Source: a virus
Virus record (IMG/VR): IMGVR_UViG_3300030104_003441
Location: 1 to 64,000 of that record
Direction: 5' to 3' (one strand)
DNA: 64,000 nt
Below are positions 60,491 to 64,000 of the stretch, in pieces. Below the pieces are notes generated by a model that ran no database searches, was not told the DNA's origin, and was given only the letters and a program-made list of their open reading frames with translations. Numbering within the stretch: position 1 is the stretch's first letter; every line of letters begins with the position of its first letter. Both the position numbers and the translations under genes were made by a program.

Positions 60491-60581
60491 AAGAGTAACG
60501 GTTGGTTAGGGTCTAGTGCAGCTGATCTTAAGGTCAAGCACAATAAGAAACAATTCCGCAGGTTCGATTCCTGCTACTCTT
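60491..60581 (+). ncRNA. tRNA-like RNA with perfect acceptor and T-arm
   Basis: AAGAGTA (60491-60497) pairs perfectly with TACTCTT (60575-60581). GCAGG-TTCGATT-CCTGC (60558-60574) is a canonical T-arm placed immediately before the 3' acceptor strand. The 60 nt between do not give a normal D- or anticodon arm; instead GTGC ... GCAC encloses TGATC-TTAA-GGTCA. The 91-nt length equals a class II tRNA, and TTAA could be read as a Leu(TAA)-type loop, but no 5+7+5 anticodon arm forms. No CCA is encoded. Candidates: divergent tRNA, tRNA mimic, or the relic of a tRNA 3' end. Confidence 0.55.
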
Positions 60582-60620
60582 ACAAACTAAACACGAATAC
60601 TAACGGATAATATTAACATG
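60581..60620 (+). promoter_or_regulatory. early promoter-like element 7
   Basis: TACAAACTAAACACGA, 9 nt, GATAATATTAACATG (proposed +1 G at 60606). It begins at the last base of the tRNA-like acceptor stem (60575-60581), so RNA and promoter are joined. The ATG starts the 62-aa gene. Confidence 0.68.
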
Positions 60621-60806
60621 AAAGACTATATTACACAAGAGCTGTCAATGCTCGATCGTAGCATCGTAGCTACACCACACACCAAAGAAGACCTAGAGTC
60701 TTTTGCTAAAGCAAACAATGGTTGTAGCGATATACTACTTATGCAAATGGCAATGCAATACGGCTATAAGCTAGCATTAGAAAACTTAGAAACAGAATTA
60801 ATATGA
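60618..60806 (+). CDS. hypothetical early protein, 62 aa
   Basis: Start fixed by promoter element 7. Helical and mixed-charge (ITQELSMLDRSIVATPHTKEDLESF, read in parts; LLMQMAMQYGYKLALENLE). Overlaps the next gene by 4 nt. No recognised family. Confidence 0.65.
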   Translation: MKDYITQELSMLDRSIVATPHTKEDLESFAKANNGCSDILLMQMAMQYGYKLALENLETELI

Positions 60807-61039
60807 GACAAACCTTATACCAAAGACTAACACCAGAGTGCAAAGAAGCTCTAGATCATAACTCTAAGCGTTGGCATGGCGCAACTAACAAAATAGTTAG
60901 CGTGCTATCGTCACATAAATTCTGGTCTGATTTAAGAGTAGGCGACGTACACTTTGTTGTACAGTTCGTAGATCTACCATTTGGAAAAATAACAAGCGGA
61001 ACATATGCGTTCGGCGAAAACATTATTAAAGATGACTGA
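60803..61039 (+). CDS. hypothetical early protein, 78 aa
   Basis: N-terminal helix (LYQRLTPECKEALDHNSKRW) and a beta C-terminal half (SDLRVGDVHFVVQFVDLPFG). ATGA start overlap. The beta part resembles small SH3-like domains, though this is only an impression. Function unknown. Confidence 0.65.
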   Translation: MRQTLYQRLTPECKEALDHNSKRWHGATNKIVSVLSSHKFWSDLRVGDVHFVVQFVDLPFGKITSGTYAFGENIIKDD

Positions 61040-61310
61040 AAAAGAAAAAGCACTAGAAATGTTACCTAATTGGTTTCAAGGTGAAGTATATGAATTAGGC
61101 GATGAAGTTCGTAATCCATTTAGTGGTGAAACGTGCTTACTTGACGCAGCAGAGTTAAGTATGTACGACCACATTAAAGGTTTAGAACTAGCAATAATAA
61201 TGAACATACCTATATTTGACTTAGGTGATAAATATATTGACATTATAGACAAAGGTAAAGATTGGTTTTTGATTAAAAACCCTAACGCATACATGATACT
61301 AATAGACTAA
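61032..61310 (+). CDS. hypothetical early protein, 92 aa
   Basis: Start set at ATG 61032 (MTEKEKALEMLPNWFQ); the longer frame from 61005 would lie inside the previous gene. Contains GEVYELGDEVRNPFSGETC and an aromatic/acidic C-terminus (YIDIIDKGKDWFLIKNP). It overlaps the next peptide by 1 nt. Function unknown. Confidence 0.65.
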   Translation: MTEKEKALEMLPNWFQGEVYELGDEVRNPFSGETCLLDAAELSMYDHIKGLELAIIMNIPIFDLGDKYIDIIDKGKDWFLIKNPNAYMILID

Positions 61311-61417
61311 TGAAGACACTAATATGTATATTATTTTTTTACGTAGTTTTAGGCGCGTATTTTGAGTATCAAAACAGACAAGAAAACGAAGACGAAATAG
61401 AAAGAGATTCATCATGA
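61310..61417 (+). CDS. single-TM peptide, 35 aa
   Basis: Frame from ATG 61310 to TGA 61415-61417: hydrophobic N-terminus (MKTLICILFFYVVLGAYF) followed by a charged tail (QNRQENEDEIERDSS). TAATG/ATGA overlaps on both sides. Resembles small phage membrane proteins that block other phages, but this is not demonstrable here. Confidence 0.5.
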   Translation: MKTLICILFFYVVLGAYFEYQNRQENEDEIERDSS

Positions 61418-61764
61418 GTACAAGAGCAACAATAAGGTTCGCAACACGCGAAGAAGGTGTACCTTTTGACAAACACCCAGAGCAATGGCACGCACAGTTC
61501 TACAACCATTGGGACGGTTATCCTGAAGGATTAGGTGTAGAGATCGCAGAGTCATTTACTAATTATCGTAAAATAGAAGGCTGGGAAGTAGAAGCCCTTG
61601 ATATTGTACACGGCGATGTAGAATACATATACTACATATGGCAGTGTCACGGTAAATCAGAGCCTTGGATTAGTATATTTAATGTTGACTGCGAGTGTGA
61701 ATTTGTAGGTACACCAGATATGTTACTAAAGAAATACAAACTAAATACGAACGATGACGGATAA
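61414..61764 (+). CDS. conserved phage protein, 116 aa
   Basis: Starts MSTRATIRFA and contains AQFYNHWDGYPEGLGVEIAE, a motif (HWDGYP) that recurs in small proteins of many tailed phages. Later YIYYIWQCHGKSEPWISIFNVDC, read in parts. The role is not known to me. Its end overlaps promoter element 8. Confidence 0.75.
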   Translation: MSTRATIRFATREEGVPFDKHPEQWHAQFYNHWDGYPEGLGVEIAESFTNYRKIEGWEVEALDIVHGDVEYIYYIWQCHGKSEPWISIFNVDCECEFVGTPDMLLKKYKLNTNDDG

Positions 61765-61774
61765 TAATAATATG
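61735..61774 (+). promoter_or_regulatory. early promoter-like element 8
   Basis: TACAAACTAAATACGA, 9 nt, GATAATAATAATATG (proposed +1 G at 61760). The left part overlaps the end of the preceding gene; the ATG decides the start of the DNA ligase at 61772 over the in-frame ATG at 61754. Confidence 0.7.
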
Positions 61775-62617
61775 ATGAGACATAAACCAATGCTGGCGTA
61801 TCCAGTCAGCGATAAACCAATTGACTACAGCGATCCTGTATTCATGCAACCAAAGCTTGACGGCGTACGCTGCCTTATACAGTGTGACAAAAGCAAGGTA
61901 ACCGCATGGTCACGCACGGGTAAACAGTGGCTTAACATCGATCACATCTTGTTTAACTTGCAACCTTTTTTCAAGTTTCACCCAAATGTAGTACTTGATG
62001 GCGAGCTATATAACCACGACTTACGTGATGATTTCGAGCAAATTATCTCTTGCGTGCGTAAGACTAAACCAACAGATCAACACCGCTTTGATTCAGCTAG
62101 ACTTGTGCAGTTTCACTGCTACGATATAGTTGGCAAAGGTATGCATCTTCCATATGCTAAACGCGCAGAGTGGATCGGCGAAAATGTCATGCCTAACCAC
62201 TGCGTCAAACGCGTGCAAGCTTATGTTGTTGGCTGTGAAGATCAAGCTAAGGCTTATCACCAGAAAAACCTAGACAAAGGTTACGAAGGCTCTATACTAC
62301 GTCTTAACACTGAGTACCAAGAAAAGCGTTCTCATAGCTTGCGTAAGTTCAAAGACTTCCACGACACCGAAGCAGAGATTATTGGTTGGGTTGAAGGCAA
62401 AGGCAAGCGTGTAGGCACGATCGGTAAGTTCTTGGCTCGTGATGCTGATGGCATCGAGTTCGGTATGCCTGTTATGGATAACTTCAAGTACCTACAGGCT
62501 AACTTCAAAGCTATGCAAGGCTGGGTTGGCAAAACTGCTACGTTTACTTACTTCGAGCGTACTAAAGCTAACAGCTATCGTCATCCACTGTTCAAATGTA
62601 TACGCGACTACGAATGA
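61772..62617 (+). CDS. ATP-dependent DNA ligase, 281 aa
   Basis: Small ligase of the phage type. Nucleotidyltransferase motifs in order: motif I PKLDGVR with catalytic K28, motif III LDGELY, motif IIIa FHCYDIV, motif IV EGSILR and motif V LRKFKDFHDTEAEI, followed by an OB-fold domain (GKGKRVGTIGKFLA to GKTATFTYFERT). It would seal nicks in replicating phage DNA. Start fixed by promoter element 8 at the ATG of 61772. About the size of T7 ligase minus its larger inserts. Confidence 0.92.
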   Translation: MMRHKPMLAYPVSDKPIDYSDPVFMQPKLDGVRCLIQCDKSKVTAWSRTGKQWLNIDHILFNLQPFFKFHPNVVLDGELYNHDLRDDFEQIISCVRKTKPTDQHRFDSARLVQFHCYDIVGKGMHLPYAKRAEWIGENVMPNHCVKRVQAYVVGCEDQAKAYHQKNLDKGYEGSILRLNTEYQEKRSHSLRKFKDFHDTEAEIIGWVEGKGKRVGTIGKFLARDADGIEFGMPVMDNFKYLQANFKAMQGWVGKTATFTYFERTKANSYRHPLFKCIRDYE

Positions 62618-62724
62618 GAAGACTTATATACGACTTATATTATGCTGACGAGATCAGTGTAGACATAGCTATAAAGCTATTAGATAAATTAGAACAAATT
62701 AGAAACAAAAGAAAAGGATATTAA
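62614..62724 (+). CDS. hypothetical early peptide, 36 aa
   Basis: Frame from ATG 62614 (ATGA overlap with the ligase stop) to TAA 62722-62724: MRRLIYDLYYADEISVDIAI, then a basic helix (KLLDKLEQIRNKRKG). One nucleotide before the next start. Function unknown. Confidence 0.55.
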   Translation: MRRLIYDLYYADEISVDIAIKLLDKLEQIRNKRKGY

Positions 62725-62725
62725 A

Positions 62726-62935
62726 ATGGGAAACATGAGTTACTGCCGCTTCGAAAATACGCTAGCGGATATGCGCGACTGTCTATACGCAATTGAAGCT
62801 GGTTTAGACGTAGAAGAATTATCAGATTACGAGATCAGCGCTTTGCACGATTTTACACACGTGGCTAAACAAATAGCTGACTACCAAGGTAGAGTTGATA
62901 ACGTTATTGAGGAATTTAAAGAGATAAATGGATAG
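62726..62935 (+). CDS. conserved small phage protein, 69 aa
   Basis: Opens MGNMSYCRFENTLADMRDCLYAI, a start I know from small conserved proteins of many tailed phages, then a helical rest (SDYEISALHDFTHVAKQIADY, read in parts). Overlaps the next frame by 8 nt. Function unknown. Confidence 0.75.
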   Translation: MGNMSYCRFENTLADMRDCLYAIEAGLDVEELSDYEISALHDFTHVAKQIADYQGRVDNVIEEFKEING

Positions 62936-63092
62936 ATTAGAGAATAGATTAAAAGCTTACGAACGACTAGTTGAATCACAAGAAAAGACTATCAAGCTGC
63001 TTGAGATGCATCTACGTAACGAGAAATTAAAAAACAACAACTTGTCAGACCTATATAGATCAGGCAACGGTATAACGTCAGTAGAAGATTAA
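62928..63092 (+). CDS. coiled-coil peptide, 54 aa
   Basis: Frame from ATG 62928 to TAA 63090-63092, overlapping the next start by 1 nt. Almost entirely a heptad-type coiled coil (LENRLKAYERLVESQEKTIKLLEMHL, read in parts) ending in a Ser/Gly tail. Possible small dimer; role unknown. Confidence 0.55.
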   Translation: MDRLENRLKAYERLVESQEKTIKLLEMHLRNEKLKNNNLSDLYRSGNGITSVED

Positions 63093-63571
63093 TGAATATA
63101 TTTTATTTGCATGAAGATCCGCGTAAAGCAGCTGAGTATCAGTACAATAAGCACGTCGTCAAGATGATCTTAGAGTCTGCTCAGATGCTTTGCACGGCCC
63201 ATCACCACTACGGTAACGGTGATAATGTACCTTATAAAAAGGCTCATTATAATCACCCGTCAACTAAATGGGTTAGAGAAAACTCTCTGCATTATGATTG
63301 GCTGTATGAGCATATGATGGCTTTAGGTAGTGAGTACAAACGTAGATATGGTAGAACGCATATGTCTATAGATAAGTGCGGTCATTTACATGAAGCGCCT
63401 GCTGATATACCACATGAGCCGTTTGAACAACCACCGCAAGCTATGCCTGACGAATATAAAGACAACTGTAGTCTGCAGGCTTATTGGAACTATTACATAG
63501 ACGCGAAAAGAGCAATAGCAAACTTAAAAACCGAAGAAACATATGAACAAAGACCTAAAGAAACGTATTAA
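63092..63571 (+). CDS. conserved phage protein, possible DNA glycosylase-like fold, 159 aa
   Basis: Begins MNIFYLHEDPRKAAEYQYNKHVVKMILES; the DP-x2-AAEY and KHVVKM-x2-E pattern recurs in a widespread phage family whose helical core resembles the pyrimidine-dimer glycosylase (T4 endonuclease V) type. HPSTKWVRE and PPQAMPDEYK are further conserved blocks. Catalytic function is not established. Its end overlaps the next small frame by 29 nt. Confidence 0.7.
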   Translation: MNIFYLHEDPRKAAEYQYNKHVVKMILESAQMLCTAHHHYGNGDNVPYKKAHYNHPSTKWVRENSLHYDWLYEHMMALGSEYKRRYGRTHMSIDKCGHLHEAPADIPHEPFEQPPQAMPDEYKDNCSLQAYWNYYIDAKRAIANLKTEETYEQRPKETY

Positions 63572-63671
63572 GGAATTTAACCGCATTAGTTACAAAGATA
63601 ATTCTAATAGAATTATTGTAGCAACCCTTAAACCGGCTAGTGTGACAATAGCCCCTAATAGTACTAAGTAA
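63543..63671 (+). CDS. hypothetical early peptide, 42 aa
   Basis: Frame from ATG 63543 to TAA 63669-63671: basic N-terminus (MNKDLKKRIKEFNRISYK) and a neutral Val/Ile/Thr end. Most of its C-terminal end is coded by repeat copy 2 (63642..63685). The larger overlap (29 nt) with the previous gene makes it less sure than its neighbours. Confidence 0.45.
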   Translation: MNKDLKKRIKEFNRISYKDNSNRIIVATLKPASVTIAPNSTK

Positions 63672-63685
63672 CAGGCTTATGTCAC
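63642..63685. repeat. 44-bp palindrome-bounded repeat, copy 2
   Basis: GTGACAATAGCC at the left pairs with GGCTTATGTCAC at the right (10 of 12 pairs). It is the inverted counterpart of 56621..56666. It spans the end of the 42-aa frame and the start of the last gene. Confidence 0.7.
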
Positions 63686-64000
63686 AGTATGAACGCAACT
63701 TAGAGCTGTTAAACAAGAGACGCATCGTATATAGAAGAGATCCTATAACAGATACACCTGATATAGAAAATGATATGTATATGTTCTTTGAAAACGGCAC
63801 ACATCAATGCTATGATCTATTTAAGAGCACAGCAAAGATAACCACCTACAAGAGTCTTAAGTGGCACTTGTTAGTGCTGTGGTATCTAAATCCAGGTATG
63901 GATCAAGATGAATTTATGGATATAGCTTTTGAAATATCTGCTAAGACAAATGGTTTTGTTAGTTTTAACATGCCGCCTAACTTATTAGAAAAAATAGTAT
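63679..64000 (+). CDS. hypothetical protein, N-terminal part (runs off the window)
   Basis: Open from ATG 63679 to the window end, 107 residues so far: MSQYERNLELLNKRRIVYRRD, then NDMYMFFENGTHQCYDLFKSTAKI, read in parts, and KWHLLVLWYLNPGMDQDEFMDIAFEI, read in parts. Aromatic and alpha-helical. The ATG lies inside repeat copy 2. Family not recognised. Confidence 0.75.
   Translation, partial: MSQYERNLELLNKRRIVYRRDPITDTPDIENDMYMFFENGTHQCYDLFKSTAKITTYKSLKWHLLVLWYLNPGMDQDEFMDIAFEISAKTNGFVSFNMPPNLLEKIV

Noticed and set aside
60355-60543. 62-aa minus-strand frame in the structured RNA region
   Set aside because: Low-complexity Leu/Arg product antisense to the foldable region, no start context, opposite strand to all neighbours.
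60491-60581. Call as an ordinary tRNA gene
   Set aside because: Acceptor and T-arm fit, but no D-arm or 5+7+5 anticodon arm could be drawn in the 60 nt between, and CCA is not encoded.
60558-60581. Phage attachment site (tRNA 3' end as attP core)
   Set aside because: No integrase or lysogeny gene is seen in the window; possible in principle, but unsupported.
1-64000. CRISPR arrays, insertion sequences, integrase or transposase genes
   Set aside because: No regularly spaced direct repeats of CRISPR type and no transposase or integrase motifs were seen in either strand.

Overview
This window is a large part of the genome of a lytic-looking tailed phage with a podovirus-type tail, AT-rich and densely coded. 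The likely host is a marine member of the Bacteroidota, probably a flavobacterium. The best host evidence is a phage-encoded secreted protein (10394..12691, minus) that carries GCTD-type Asp/Cys repeats and a C-terminal type IX secretion sorting domain (YPNP ... KKIIK), a system restricted to Bacteroidota. No integrase, repressor, DNA polymerase or RNA polymerase is present, so the genome continues beyond both edges of the window.

Layout. (1) 1..6556, plus strand: replication and nucleotide genes in an overlapping operon: the tail end of SSB, a T7 gp4-like primase-helicase, a thymidylate synthase-family enzyme with the Asn-to-Asp change typical of dCMP hydroxymethylase, a GIY-YIG/MazG fusion, a second MazG-like protein, a T7 endonuclease I-like resolvase and a B12-dependent ribonucleotide reductase. 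The block ends in a strong hairpin terminator at 6577..6608. (2) 56564 down to 6673, minus strand: the virion and lysis block. In transcription order it holds small basic MAFKMK-tagged proteins, GroEL and GroES, a holin with a zincin-like protein, TerS and TerL, portal, scaffold, major capsid, tail tube and nozzle proteins (one of 2064 aa), internal virion proteins including a 3519-aa giant, then an envelope-related cassette (outer-membrane barrel, PAP2 phosphatase fusion, thioredoxin-like and T9SS cargo proteins), tail fibre and M15 endolysin. (3) 56565..56938: a divergent control region with a C-rich/G-quadruplex tract and a 46-bp palindromic repeat. (4) 56939..64000, plus strand: small, mostly unknown early genes plus a DNA ligase, served by eight copies of a promoter-like element (TACGA, exactly 9 nt, GATAATAA) that resembles a T7-family RNA polymerase promoter.

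Two parts are most likely to be new biology. One is the early-region control system: the eight fixed-spacing promoter-like repeats, a structured non-coding RNA region ending in a perfect tRNA-like acceptor and T-arm (60491..60581), and a smaller acceptor/T-arm minihelix at 57636..57678, both directly abutting a promoter copy. The other is the 10.4-16.1 kb envelope cassette, which would let the phage display its own protein on the host surface through the host's T9SS. All function calls come from reading motifs in the translated sequence; no database search was run.
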